DNA of 25,357 nucleotides from Promethearchaeota archaeon. Lineage in GTDB: Archaea; Asgardarchaeota; Lokiarchaeia; Sigynarchaeales; SOKP01. Both the position numbers and the translations under genes were made by a program. The stretch lies in assembly GCA_030620005.1 (NCBI GenBank), contig JAUXAJ010000034.1, positions 1 to 25,357 on the forward strand, written 5' to 3'. Below the pieces are notes generated by a model. That model was not told where the DNA came from. It made no database searches and was given only the letters and a program-made list of their open reading frames with translations. Shown one piece after another: positions 7,147 to 15,604 of this stretch; the stretch's first letter is position 1; each line of letters starts with the position of its first letter.

Positions 7147-8001
7147 TTATTCAATTACTGGTTCAATCATTTTTTCCTTTGATATTTCGAGAAAATCAAT
7201 TATAAGCTTGTTTACTTCGGGTGCTCTTGATAAAGGAGCACCATGGCCTGCTTTATCAATGACTTGGAATGTGCTATTCGGTAATTTTTCGTGCATTTCG
7301 AGCATTGTGGATTGTGGACACAGTCGATCGTGAGAACCGGCAACTAATAAAACTTCATTCTTGATCTCGTGTAATCTATCTAATGTGTAATGTTCGCTCA
7401 TAGATCCAGCTTGATTGTCAATATCTTTATGGGTTGGGGGGTCAATGGTGCTTTCTTCTATAAGGTCTTGAGCCGACCAAATTCCGTGAAACTTCTTCTT
7501 AGGATCTTCTTTCATTTGTTTTCTAAAGCTAATGTGATATCCCATATGAATACCTTCCCAAAATTTTTTTTCAGGGTCCTGTAATAATAAATCTAACTGT
7601 TTATGTCGCATTTCTTTATATAAATCTACGCCCGAGCCTTTATAATTAGTCAAAAGCAAAACCGCTTTATTTATTCTCTCAGGATATTTTAACAGGAAAT
7701 GCTGTACTATCATGCCTCCTAGGCTCCATCCAACAATATGTGCTTTATCTACTTTTAGAAAATCCATTAGCCCTGCGATATCGTCAGCAAACATTTCAAG
7801 AGTTACGGGTTCATCGGGTCGATCAGATTTCCCAGCACCACGATTATCGAACCGAATTACCTTGTAATTTTCGCTTAAAGCGCCATATTGACCGATCCAA
7901 TCTTCCTTTTTGGAGCCAAACCCGTGGACTAATAGTAAAGGATATCCTTCTCCTTGAATTTCGTAACATATTTTAATGTCATTTACATCTGCATAATTCA
8001 T
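7147..8001 (-). CDS. Alpha/beta-fold hydrolase
   Basis: 284 residues with the complete hydrolase signature: oxyanion-hole motif VHGFGS at 25-30, a D-N-R-G-x-G-x-S segment at 52-59, nucleophile elbow GWSLGG with Ser93 at 91-96, acid Asp225 in AGSHDRL, and catalytic His253 in AGHGAPLSR. A cap region of about 80 residues lies between strands 6 and 7. The layout fits the esterase / peroxidase-like / BioH-like group. No N-terminal signal is present, so it is cytoplasmic. The substrate cannot be deduced. The start is ATG at 8001. It could share a transcript with the radical SAM gene ending at 8065, 63 nt upstream on the same strand. Confidence 0.88.
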   Translation of the reverse strand: MNYADVNDIKICYEIQGEGYPLLLVHGFGSKKEDWIGQYGALSENYKVIRFDNRGAGKSDRPDEPVTLEMFADDIAGLMDFLKVDKAHIVGWSLGGMIVQHFLLKYPERINKAVLLLTNYKGSGVDLYKEMRHKQLDLLLQDPEKKFWEGIHMGYHISFRKQMKEDPKKKFHGIWSAQDLIEESTIDPPTHKDIDNQAGSMSEHYTLDRLHEIKNEVLLVAGSHDRLCPQSTMLEMHEKLPNSTFQVIDKAGHGAPLSRAPEVNKLIIDFLEISKEKMIEPVIE

Positions 8002-8064
8002 AATAATAATTATTTCACTCTTACTTAAAATATTTATTACGGACTTTCATGCAATATAAAAAAA

Positions 8065-9117
8065 TCAAGTTATGCATATAGGAAATCCACAATATTTACA
8101 ATTTCCTTGAGAATCTATTTTTAATTCTTTAATTCCAAATCCTGACCTTTTAATTACAATCCTTGAACATTGTGGACAAATTGTATGCTCATATTCAGAT
8201 TCATATATATTTCCAAGATATACATGCTTTAATCCGCTGTTTCTAGCGATTTCATATGCGTTATGTAATAATTTAAGATGTGTAGGTCTGAAATATCCGT
8301 AGTTTGTCGATTTATAGTGAGGAAAAAATCGAGATAAATGAAATGGTGTAAAAGGCCCTAAATCGCTTGCGATTCTTTTGGCAATGCTTTCAATAATCTC
8401 ATCTTTCGTGTTTAATTTTTCTATGAGTAGAGTTGTGATTTCCACGTGAACACCTAAATTTTTGGCTAATTTAGCATTACGCCAAACTTTTTCAACATCA
8501 ATTCCACAATATTTTTCAACCATTTCGGTTCCTCCCTTGATGTCAATATTAATTGCGTCTAATCCACTTTCGACTAATGCTCTTAAAACTTCTTCTGTCA
8601 TGTACCCGTTCGAAACATAAGTGTTAAATAAGCCGCGCTTTTTTGCTGACTCAAATACTTCCAACGAATATTCAAACAGGAGCGTTGGCTCGTTAAAAGA
8701 TATTGAAGTTCCCTGACACTTATTTTTTAAAGCTATATCAACTAATTCTTTTGGAGGGAGGAAATCCTGCGAAATGTCAATTAAATCTAAAATTGCACTT
8801 GAAGGATGTGAAAGATGATGGTTCTGGCACCAGAAACAATTAAAATTACATCCATAAGTCCCGATCGTTAATGCAACGCTTCCTGGATGGAAGTGAAAGA
8901 GTGGTTTTTTTTCAATTGGGTTAAAAGATAACGCAGGGATGCAACCATGTACAATAGTGAAGATTTCTCCATCGTTATTAATCCGTGTTTTACAAAACCC
9001 TGATTTACCCTCTATTATTTTGCACCTTCTTTCACAAGTTAAGCATTGTGAAATTGTTGAATCAATTTTTTTTTGGTATCTCGATTTTTTTCTAAAATAG
9101 ACGCTTCTTGAACTCAT
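8065..9117 (-). CDS. amrS: AmmeMemoRadiSam-type radical SAM enzyme (AmrS-like)
   Basis: 350 residues. The radical SAM cluster motif CxxxCxxC is at C90, C94 and C97 (CNFNCFWCQN). An N-terminal cysteine set (C25, C28, C32, C42; CLTCERRC) and a C-terminal zinc ribbon (CPQC about 30 residues before CKYC) flank the barrel, the layout of the AmrS/pyruvate-formate-lyase-activase-like family of the AmmeMemoRadiSam system. SFNEPTL matches the conserved SAM-binding region, and the C-terminal part contains the H-L-S-R-F-F-P motif typical of the family. The usual partners (Memo-like and AMMECR1-like proteins) are not in this window. It should cleave S-adenosylmethionine to a 5'-deoxyadenosyl radical; the substrate is unknown. 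Confidence 0.88.
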   Translation of the reverse strand: MSSRSVYFRKKSRYQKKIDSTISQCLTCERRCKIIEGKSGFCKTRINNDGEIFTIVHGCIPALSFNPIEKKPLFHFHPGSVALTIGTYGCNFNCFWCQNHHLSHPSSAILDLIDISQDFLPPKELVDIALKNKCQGTSISFNEPTLLFEYSLEVFESAKKRGLFNTYVSNGYMTEEVLRALVESGLDAINIDIKGGTEMVEKYCGIDVEKVWRNAKLAKNLGVHVEITTLLIEKLNTKDEIIESIAKRIASDLGPFTPFHLSRFFPHYKSTNYGYFRPTHLKLLHNAYEIARNSGLKHVYLGNIYESEYEHTICPQCSRIVIKRSGFGIKELKIDSQGNCKYCGFPICIT

Positions 9118-9244
9118 TGACTTCTAATTGTATTTAACATTTTATTTGTGATATGTGTCTTATTTAAAAAAAATTTATTTTGATTAAAAAAAATATAGAT
9201 TTAAAAGTTGTGTCTAATCAATTCTTAGATTTAAGTTAATAAAA

Positions 9245-11353
9245 TCATCTGAAGAATTCCTTTATAACGAGTCTGCAAAATTTCATGATTTTTTCGCCTA
9301 AATCTATTTTATCGTTGGAACTAGTTAAAATCCAATCATCTCCATATAATTTGTTCAAGTAATCTCCTTGGGCGTCTATGGAAAATGCAAAAACTTTGAA
9401 TCTTTTTCTTACTTCATGAATTTCTGAAATGGCATCAAATAAGCCATAGCTTCCTTTTCCTGATGGTTGGCCGTCAGAGATAACTACGATGATTTCATTA
9501 TTTTTCAATTTTAACGCTTCATTTTTTATGGAGACCCCGTCCAAATTTTGACAGTCTTTCACATGTCTTCCAACTTTATCTATTTTTTTTAAATTAAGAG
9601 CTTCGTTAAAATCTTTTAATAATATATTTCTTGCGTTATAATCGCCGGTAAATAACACTATTCGAACTTTAGCAATATCGTTAAGTGCTTCGCATAACAT
9701 CACCATAGCAATTTTGGCAGATTCTAATTTTTTGCCGTTCATGCTCCCACTAATATCAACCATTATTAATAGCTTCAATTCTTCTTGCCTTATTTTTCTT
9801 GTAAAACATTTTTTGAACTTATATTCGCTGGTAACTGCCTTAATAAAGTTCTTATTTAATCTACCCCTTTTTTGAAATGTATCCACGTTAGAATTATTCT
9901 TTAAGTCTCTAAATAGTAATTTAATCCTTGTTATAATCCCTCTATAATCGCTTTTTATTTTCAAGTAAGATAATTTTATAGGATTCATGTCTTCGTTTTC
10001 TATACTAGTTTCTAAGGTTTTTCTATCACCTTCACTCTTTAATAGTCTCGTAATGCGGTCCCCTCTTTCAATAATTGAAAAGCGCTCGTTCATTGCCTCA
10101 TTTCCTTCAGTTATCAATTCTGTTAGATCTTTTAAAATGTTGTTATTCTCCGAAAATTTTTGATTTTCATGACGTTCCTTGGATAAAACTTTTTCAATTT
10201 CCTTATAATTTTTAAAAGAATTTTCTATTTTTGCATTTTCAATGTAATCTTTATAATTTTTACCTTGTTCAGAAAATTTTTCATATTCTTCATATTCTTC
10301 ATTATCTTCAATTTGTTTAATTAAGTCTTCGAGATCTTTTGTTGTCAAATCTGTATCCTTTATTTTTTCTATTGTTTTGGCACTGATACTATCAAGATCT
10401 GTCTTTTCACTCCCTTTTTTATTTTTAATGAAATCTTCAAGTTGATTTATATAAGAATCGCCTTCAATGCGTTTGAAATCTATGAAATCTGTACAATCTT
10501 CAAAATCATTCTCTTCAAAATACATGGGATCTTCTAAGAAATCGCCATCTTCTATATCATTTATTTCGTCTTCATTAAAAATTAGTTCTTCTACAAAATC
10601 TCTATCTTCTACGTACTCAGAGTGCCGGTAGTTATCAAGATTTTCTCCACGATTATTAGTTGTTATATTGGTTCTCTTTATAATTCTTCTTGGCTTTACT
10701 ATTATAAAGTATTTCTTTAAAATCTTACATAACTGATCACATGTAATAATGGAAGCACTGGGTGTAAGAGTTTTTAAAAGGAACTTTCTTGCCACGCCAA
10801 TGGCTTTCCAATCAGAATCACTCATTAATCTAGTCCTGAATTCTGGTTTTTTTTGAAACCCTTTATAATCTTCCATGTATAAATTGATATAAAGAAGGAC
10901 ATCTCCATGCTTTCTCAAACTTTTCTTTAAATCTGACATTATACTTAAAGTATATTCTTTTAAGTTTCTATAAAACCCAGGGAATTTTTTTTCATTTATG
11001 GCATTTATTCTAACATCCTCGACAACATTAATTAACTTTTTAGTAAGGAGAGAAGGTAACTTATATTTTTGAGCAAGTGTATTAGTTAAATCGACAAAAG
11101 ATAGCTCAAATGAACCATATCCAACGTGTCCACTTTCATGAGCAATAAGACCTTGAGCTGTCTTAATGTCTGATTTAAATTTGGATGGTAAATGAATGAA
11201 TTGACCATCTGTAAAGACCAGATCCCGATGAGAATTAAATTCAATTATTATTTCGTTATTTCCACTAATTCTTTTGCCGATATTTGTTAAAGCTAAAAGA
11301 TCAGAAAAATATTCTCGCTCGTAGAGATCAAAAAGCTCTGAAATTTGTTTCAC
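9245..11353 (-). CDS. Large VWA protein with N-terminal HExxH domain (CobT-like)
   Basis: 702 residues. The C-terminal von Willebrand A domain has the metal-adhesion site D-x-S-x-S at 533-537 (DISGS), and the conserved ISDGQPSG near 625. The N-terminal domain carries a zinc-peptidase-like HESGH at 72-76, with E112 in VVEDVRIN as a possible third ligand. The middle (about 220-430) is very acidic and lysine-rich, with short repeats of E/D/Y and probably disordered or coiled. This layout matches CobT-like and other VWA proteins encoded beside MoxR ATPases, where the pair remodels or loads metal into target proteins. The AAA+ gene lies 42 nt upstream, so an operon is likely. In CobT the equivalent histidines are often degraded; here they are intact, which makes peptidase activity possible but unproven. 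The start is GTG. Confidence 0.85.
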   Translation of the reverse strand: MKQISELFDLYEREYFSDLLALTNIGKRISGNNEIIIEFNSHRDLVFTDGQFIHLPSKFKSDIKTAQGLIAHESGHVGYGSFELSFVDLTNTLAQKYKLPSLLTKKLINVVEDVRINAINEKKFPGFYRNLKEYTLSIMSDLKKSLRKHGDVLLYINLYMEDYKGFQKKPEFRTRLMSDSDWKAIGVARKFLLKTLTPSASIITCDQLCKILKKYFIIVKPRRIIKRTNITTNNRGENLDNYRHSEYVEDRDFVEELIFNEDEINDIEDGDFLEDPMYFEENDFEDCTDFIDFKRIEGDSYINQLEDFIKNKKGSEKTDLDSISAKTIEKIKDTDLTTKDLEDLIKQIEDNEEYEEYEKFSEQGKNYKDYIENAKIENSFKNYKEIEKVLSKERHENQKFSENNNILKDLTELITEGNEAMNERFSIIERGDRITRLLKSEGDRKTLETSIENEDMNPIKLSYLKIKSDYRGIITRIKLLFRDLKNNSNVDTFQKRGRLNKNFIKAVTSEYKFKKCFTRKIRQEELKLLIMVDISGSMNGKKLESAKIAMVMLCEALNDIAKVRIVLFTGDYNARNILLKDFNEALNLKKIDKVGRHVKDCQNLDGVSIKNEALKLKNNEIIVVISDGQPSGKGSYGLFDAISEIHEVRKRFKVFAFSIDAQGDYLNKLYGDDWILTSSNDKIDLGEKIMKFCRLVIKEFFR

Positions 11354-11395
11354 CCTTTAATTCCATTCATATAATCGTTTTTTTATTTATTCCTA

Positions 11396-12628
11396 TTAAA
11401 ATATAGGATAGAGTTGCTTCATGAAAATGAATAATTCCTTTCGCTTATTGCGATATAACCACTTAATATAACTTAAGGTTATCTCTCCCCCATAAATGTG
11501 GCTTTTTCCCGTCATTTCCTTATAAATTTTATTATATTCAATTCTCTCGGTCAATTTAAAGTAATCTTGTAAGATTTTTTTCTCATTCTTCCATAGCCAA
11601 TAAAGAAATTTCCACAGTATATCTCCGTTTTTTTTTAAGGCATTTGATCTCCCAAATTTTTCGACATATTCGTTTACACAGATTTTCATGTTTAGAACTT
11701 CATTAATTTTTCCATCTTCTTCCACGTTTTCTTCTTTAAGCTTTAGTTTATCTACAATTTTAATTAGTTCTGACCTCAATTTGCTTTCGAACATTTTTCC
11801 GTCAAGTATCATTGCAATGCTCTTCTTTTCTTCGGGAGTTTCTCCTAGCTTATTAATTATTGTGTTTTCTATGTTGTTTTTCAAGAACTTTAAAGGCATT
11901 CTGGAGACTAGCATGCAAAAATTTACGGTTAAGCGAGTGGAGAATATTTTTGATATTGAAAAATCTTGTGTTGCCTGTTTTCTGATTTGCCTTGCTGCAT
12001 CCACGACAATTTCAGCTATTCGTTGGTTGCACCCTGAAATTTTTGTAGCGATTTCAACTTCCTTGTTTTTCAGTGGAAAGTTAATTTCTGGATTGACAAT
12101 AAATCTATCGTCAAAAGCTTCTTGCAATTTATTAATCCCAACAACACCCTTATTCATGGTTCCAATGATTACTAGCTTACAATTGGGATTCATTTCATGT
12201 CTCTCAAAACCTTTTGAGATTAAATTTATGTGATTTTCTGATAATAGTGAATTTAACGACATTTGTTCGCTCTCGCGAATTGCATTTATTTCATTAATTA
12301 TAATAAAAGAGATGCCATTTTGGTTCGCTTCATTAATGGCCTTTGTAAGAGGACCATAGTTGAACTTAGTTTCTCCTTTAAGAAGTTCCCAATTGCCTTC
12401 AATATCCCTTCTATCAAGGTCAGGAGACCCGTCAATGATGTAATAGGTAGCATTAAAAGATTCTGCAAGAGAAACTGCCAATAAAGTCTTACCTGTTCCA
12501 GGTGGTCCATATAATAAGATTCCCAAACAACGCCCTTTTTTGAAAGTCTCAATTAAACTTATTAAATAATCTAACTCATCATTTTGTTGAATATATCCAA
12601 TTAATTTATTTGATTTCGCATTAAACAT
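11396..12628 (-). CDS. MoxR-type AAA+ ATPase
   Basis: 410 residues. Walker A is GPPGTGKT at 41-48. The Walker B strand reads FIIINEINA, so the usual Asp is Asn112 before the catalytic Glu113. Sensor 1 is in VIIGTMN, and an arginine-finger candidate is in FDDRF. The order and the E-I-N motif are typical of MoxR/CobS/CbbQ-family ATPases, which act as hexameric chaperones with a VWA partner. The last ~110 residues add a helical, lysine-rich region not typical of short MoxR proteins, perhaps a docking part for the VWA protein encoded next. First gene of the operon; a TATA-like box is at 12661-12673. The Asn in Walker B may weaken Mg2+ coordination, but Glu113 remains. Confidence 0.87.
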   Translation of the reverse strand: MFNAKSNKLIGYIQQNDELDYLISLIETFKKGRCLGILLYGPPGTGKTLLAVSLAESFNATYYIIDGSPDLDRRDIEGNWELLKGETKFNYGPLTKAINEANQNGISFIIINEINAIRESEQMSLNSLLSENHINLISKGFERHEMNPNCKLVIIGTMNKGVVGINKLQEAFDDRFIVNPEINFPLKNKEVEIATKISGCNQRIAEIVVDAARQIRKQATQDFSISKIFSTRLTVNFCMLVSRMPLKFLKNNIENTIINKLGETPEEKKSIAMILDGKMFESKLRSELIKIVDKLKLKEENVEEDGKINEVLNMKICVNEYVEKFGRSNALKKNGDILWKFLYWLWKNEKKILQDYFKLTERIEYNKIYKEMTGKSHIYGGEITLSYIKWLYRNKRKELFIFMKQLYPIF

Positions 12629-12660
12629 TGCTTTAATTTCCCTATTTTATGCTATTCTTA

Positions 12661-12673
12661 TTATTTAAAAATA
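12661..12673 (-). promoter_or_regulatory. TATA-like box of the MoxR/VWA operon
   Basis: On the minus strand TATTTTTAAATAA is centred about 38 nt before the ATG of the AAA+ gene, suitable for an archaeal TBP site with a short leader. The region is A+T-rich, so other boxes are possible. Confidence 0.35.
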
Positions 12674-13134
12674 AAAAATTACTTTGAAAGATATACTACT
12701 ATATTGATTTAACATCTTACGGATTTTTTTCTCATGTCAATCTCGAATAAAAGATTGTTAATAATTTTTCTCTTTCAACATATAAAAACCACCCAAAAAT
12801 TCGAATTATTAAGAACATCATTAATTAACTCTGAAATGGTTAAACAATAATTAATTTCGAGCAACCTTCAATTGTCGAACAAAAGTAATAGCATTGAAAA
12901 ACGCTGAAATTTAATTAACCTGTTTTCATTCTCGGCATGAAAAGACAAAACAATCTCGCGAAATATTTTTGCAGGAACCGAATTTTAACATTAATCCCAT
13001 CAATTTCAATAATCGATGCTTTTTTGGTTTATGGGTGCTACGAGTCTTATCAAATATTAAGTTCTTGATGAAGAAATTCTTTTGTAAAGTAGAAACGAAT
13101 AATAGTTAAGAGTTAAAATTTAATTTTTATTGTT
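12674..13134. other. Long intergenic stretch with no recognised gene
   Basis: About 460 nt between two minus-strand genes. All frames are broken by stops; the longest start-to-stop frame is 43 codons (12937-13068, plus) and has no family features. Parts of the minus strand (around 12880-13030) read as short charged/hydrophobic stretches in shifting frames, compatible with a decayed gene, but nothing identifiable remains. No tRNA-like cloverleaf or long repeat was seen. Confidence 0.4.
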
Positions 13135-13869
13135 TTAGTCCCTTTTTTTTTCCATTTCTAAGCGCTTAATATCTTTAAACTCCTTAGCAAAGAACTCCTT
13201 TCCATAGTGTGAAAATAAAACTCCTGCGGGATTGTGAGGCATTGATCTATCTTTTGCGATTAATGTTGTTACAGGAGCTTCTGAAAGTTTAGTAAAGATG
13301 ATATCGTGTCCCACACATAAACCGCAAACGATATTCATGTCCGTTTTTGCTTTATTTACTAATAATGCTTGACTCACTGGATTACAGGTTATCCACCCAA
13401 TAGTATAGCCGGTCTTAGAAAACATTGTATATTCTTCAGGTACTCCAACTAATGTTTTTTTGAAAGCTCCTGTTTTGCAACAGACGCCACAAACATCAAA
13501 ACCATATTTTTCTAATATTTCAGCAACTTTTTCTGCTTCTTTAATCAACCCAACAGAAAATACAATACCTAATTTTTTATAACCCATCCCCTTAGCGAAT
13601 TCTACGGTATCTTTTAACCGTGGCCATTGAATATAACCTTGAGCTTCAACTATAGAAGCAATCTTGGTTGCTCTTTTAACAAAATCGTCAGTATCATATA
13701 GCTCCCTTGATTTTTTATATATTTCCGGAGAGACCTTCATGGGACAATTATCTAATATTTTACTTGCCCTTCCAACCGAACAATAATTAATACTATTACA
13801 TTTATGACAAGTCGGGTCCATGTAGCTTTTTATACCAACTTCTTTAGAATTTTTCTTATTTATCGTCAT
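13135..13869 (-). CDS. DUF1847 family cysteine-rich protein
   Basis: 244 residues. The N-terminus has a metal-binding cysteine cluster C21-x2-C24-x5-C30 with C42 (CHKCNSINYC then DNCP). A Rossmann-like domain follows, with GIVFSVGLIKEAEKVAEIL and further conserved cysteines (GVCCKTG, WITCNP, VCGLCVGHD). This pattern is that of DUF1847 proteins, common in anaerobic bacteria and archaea. The cysteines suggest an iron-sulfur or zinc site, but the activity is unknown. The ATG at 13869 has an A+T-rich TATA-like stretch (TAATTATACA on the minus strand, about 31 nt upstream). It is separated from neighbours by long gaps, so it is probably monocistronic. Confidence 0.8.
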   Translation of the reverse strand: MTINKKNSKEVGIKSYMDPTCHKCNSINYCSVGRASKILDNCPMKVSPEIYKKSRELYDTDDFVKRATKIASIVEAQGYIQWPRLKDTVEFAKGMGYKKLGIVFSVGLIKEAEKVAEILEKYGFDVCGVCCKTGAFKKTLVGVPEEYTMFSKTGYTIGWITCNPVSQALLVNKAKTDMNIVCGLCVGHDIIFTKLSEAPVTTLIAKDRSMPHNPAGVLFSHYGKEFFAKEFKDIKRLEMEKKRD

Positions 13870-13971
13870 TTTTTACGTTATTCTTTTATATTGTGTGTAT
13901 AATTAGATAGGTTGTTTTATTTATTTATAAAGATAATTTTTAGTGGAAATTTGAAAGACATTGCTTGATTT

Positions 13972-14784
13972 TCAAGTCGCAATGATAAGAATTATCATGT
14001 ACGCAAAGAAAAGATTGCAAATCATAATTCCAGTATCTTTTAAAGGAATTCTACCTCGTAAATCTCTGGGCTTCCTAAATAAGAACATTATCCCAAGCGG
14101 AAAAAATATGAATGGTAAAAATAAGAAATAGCGTGTCATGATTAAAGAAATTGTTCCAATTATTAAAGAAATAATTGCTGAAACATATACGACAATCTGG
14201 ATGGTCCTTAAGGAAAAGCGGGAAATACTATCGCCATCAATTTGTTCGTGAATCATTTGTCCAGTAAAAGCGAAAGAGGCCGCACAAAAGAGAACCAGCC
14301 ACTCGAGAACGCTCAAATCTGGAAATAAATCCATTAATATGTCGCCTGCGTTAATCTTAACCATGAACCAAGGGAAGAATAAATGGCTAATACCTAAAAG
14401 CACGTGGTTGATAAATATTAAAGATTTAAATAAACAGTATATAATAACCAAAATCACAGTAATTGCTAAATATAATAGTAAAATTGGTTTTTCTATTATT
14501 TCATTCGTGAAACACGCTGTTCCTAACAAGAACGTTGTGATTGATATCGTGGTGATTTCTTTTCGCGAGTGGCCCTTTACTCTTTCAAGAGTTTCTTTTT
14601 CATTCGGATTCTTCATATCAATTACATCGTTAAGAGTATTTCCACACATGGCGTAAAACCCAAAACCAGCTAGCAGCCACAAGTGGTTTGCAACATTGTA
14701 ATTATTAACATAAATGCATAATAAACAAGGAATTATAACGGCGAAAACATATTCAACTCTTAAGACCTTGAAACTTTTGCTCAT
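13972..14784 (-). CDS. UbiA-family prenyltransferase, copy 1
   Basis: 270 residues with about eight or nine hydrophobic helices, the size and topology of UbiA-type membrane prenyltransferases. The first Asp-rich motif reads GNTLNDVIDMKNP (N52, D53, D56). The second conserved region is HEQIDGDSISRF near 190. The family normally has NDxxDxxxD; here the last Asp position is Pro60, with acidic residues a little later (E62, E64). It should transfer an isoprenoid chain to an acceptor in archaeal lipid, quinone or heme-type pathways; the acceptor is not readable. It is a clear paralogue of the gene at 15605-16420 (shared NDVID, ETLERV and G-Q-x-x-H-E), with a toxin-antitoxin cassette between them. 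Confidence 0.82.
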   Translation of the reverse strand: MSKSFKVLRVEYVFAVIIPCLLCIYVNNYNVANHLWLLAGFGFYAMCGNTLNDVIDMKNPNEKETLERVKGHSRKEITTISITTFLLGTACFTNEIIEKPILLLYLAITVILVIIYCLFKSLIFINHVLLGISHLFFPWFMVKINAGDILMDLFPDLSVLEWLVLFCAASFAFTGQMIHEQIDGDSISRFSLRTIQIVVYVSAIISLIIGTISLIMTRYFLFLPFIFFPLGIMFLFRKPRDLRGRIPLKDTGIMICNLFFAYMIILIIAT

Positions 14785-14863
14785 TTATACTTTTCACATT
14801 AAATTTGAGTTAAATAAATCCATATTATGATTAAATCCATATAAGCTTTATTAGCGTGCTCAG

Positions 14864-14878
14864 ATTACTCCTACCATT
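14864..14878. repeat. Left 15-bp direct repeat flanking the toxin-antitoxin cassette
   Basis: ATTACTCCTACCATT here is identical to 15609-15623. The two copies lie 745 bp apart and bracket the VapC/AbrB pair. The right copy encodes the last five residues of UbiA copy 2 (MVGVI, minus strand), so this left copy looks like a duplicated gene end. Confidence 0.65.
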
Positions 14879-14897
14879 CTACAAGAATTTATAGGAT

Positions 14898-15323
14898 TCA
14901 TATTCTTTCAATAAAATTCTCTATAAATTTCCCCACTGAAACAACTTGAATTGGAAACATCTCTTGCATAAAGATATCATTACTTATTACAACATCCACT
15001 TTGTTATATACGCTTGATGCTAATATCAAAGCATCAGGGAGTTTTAATTTGAACTTCGATCGAAATTCTGCCCCCAATTGAGCAATATATAACGAAATTG
15101 GTTGGATATTATACTTTTTCTGAATTAATAATAAGAATTGTTCTGCTTGAGAGAAACTCTTCTGATTGTAATATCCTACCAACATTTCAGAGATAGTAAT
15201 TACTGAAATCCAGCATTGCCAATTGCTTTTTTCGATTGTGGTCAAAATTAATTCACAAGAAGTACTATCAGGTTCTTTATTATTAATCGAAATAAAAATA
15301 TTTGTATCCAAGCTAATTTTCAT
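14898..15323 (-). CDS. vapC: PIN-domain ribonuclease toxin, VapC type
   Basis: 141 residues from ATG at 15323; an ATG two codons earlier (15329) is also possible. The four acidic residues expected of a PIN nuclease are visible: D6 in SLDTN, E46 in ISEML, D97 in LPDALI and D116 in ISND. VapC toxins cleave RNA and are held inactive by a co-encoded antitoxin. The start overlaps the stop of the AbrB-like gene by an ATGA, classic for translationally coupled toxin-antitoxin pairs. The toxin is the second gene. The cassette sits between two UbiA paralogues and is flanked by a 15-bp direct repeat. Confidence 0.88.
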   Translation of the reverse strand: MKISLDTNIFISINNKEPDSTSCELILTTIEKSNWQCWISVITISEMLVGYYNQKSFSQAEQFLLLIQKKYNIQPISLYIAQLGAEFRSKFKLKLPDALILASSVYNKVDVVISNDIFMQEMFPIQVVSVGKFIENFIERI

Positions 15324-15547
15324 TCCCATTCATCCCTGAGATTTTGAATCAAGTCCTTTTCAAATGGCTTGCCTTTTTTTAAAAATTCCACGATAGATTC
15401 TTCTCCAATTGGACCAATTTTTTCTAAAATTATTTGGTTGTCTTTTATGGTAAATTTAATGATATCTCCTGGTTTAATATTCGTCATTTCTCTGATTAGT
15501 TTGGGAATGACTAGTTGACCACGCTTACTTAGTTTACTGAAGATCAT
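15320..15547 (-). CDS. vapB: AbrB/MazE-type antitoxin
   Basis: 75 residues from the internal ATG at 15547. An SpoVT/AbrB swapped-hairpin DNA-binding domain is seen at the N-terminus (KLSKRGQLVIPKLIRE, then IKPGDIIKF), followed by a short acidic tail (EESIVEFLKK onward) that should wrap the toxin. The upstream ATG (15568) lies only about 10 nt from a TATA-like box and would add seven non-family residues, so the 15547 start is preferred. It pairs with the PIN toxin through an ATGA overlap. Such antitoxins usually repress their own operon, and a small inverted repeat just upstream fits this. Confidence 0.85.
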   Translation of the reverse strand: MIFSKLSKRGQLVIPKLIREMTNIKPGDIIKFTIKDNQIILEKIGPIGEESIVEFLKKGKPFEKDLIQNLRDEWE

Positions 15548-15582
15548 ACTAAATAGTACGCATTTCATACTGATAAATATAA
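15548..15582 (-). promoter_or_regulatory. Promoter and possible operator of the toxin-antitoxin pair
   Basis: TTATATTT (minus strand, 15575-15582) is a TATA-like box about 28-35 nt before ATG 15547, predicting a near-leaderless transcript. The inverted repeat TACTA-AA-TAGTA (15547-15558) overlaps the start and could bind the AbrB-type antitoxin for autoregulation. The assignment is inference. Confidence 0.4.
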
Positions 15583-15604
15583 CGATTATTAAATATCAAT
15601 TTTT

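Noticed and set aside
11688..12233. 181-residue plus-strand open frame
   Set aside because: Antisense shadow of the MoxR-type ATPase, whose motifs are all on the minus strand.
12937..13068. 43-codon plus-strand frame in the long gap
   Set aside because: No homology pattern, no ribosome-binding site; length expected by chance.
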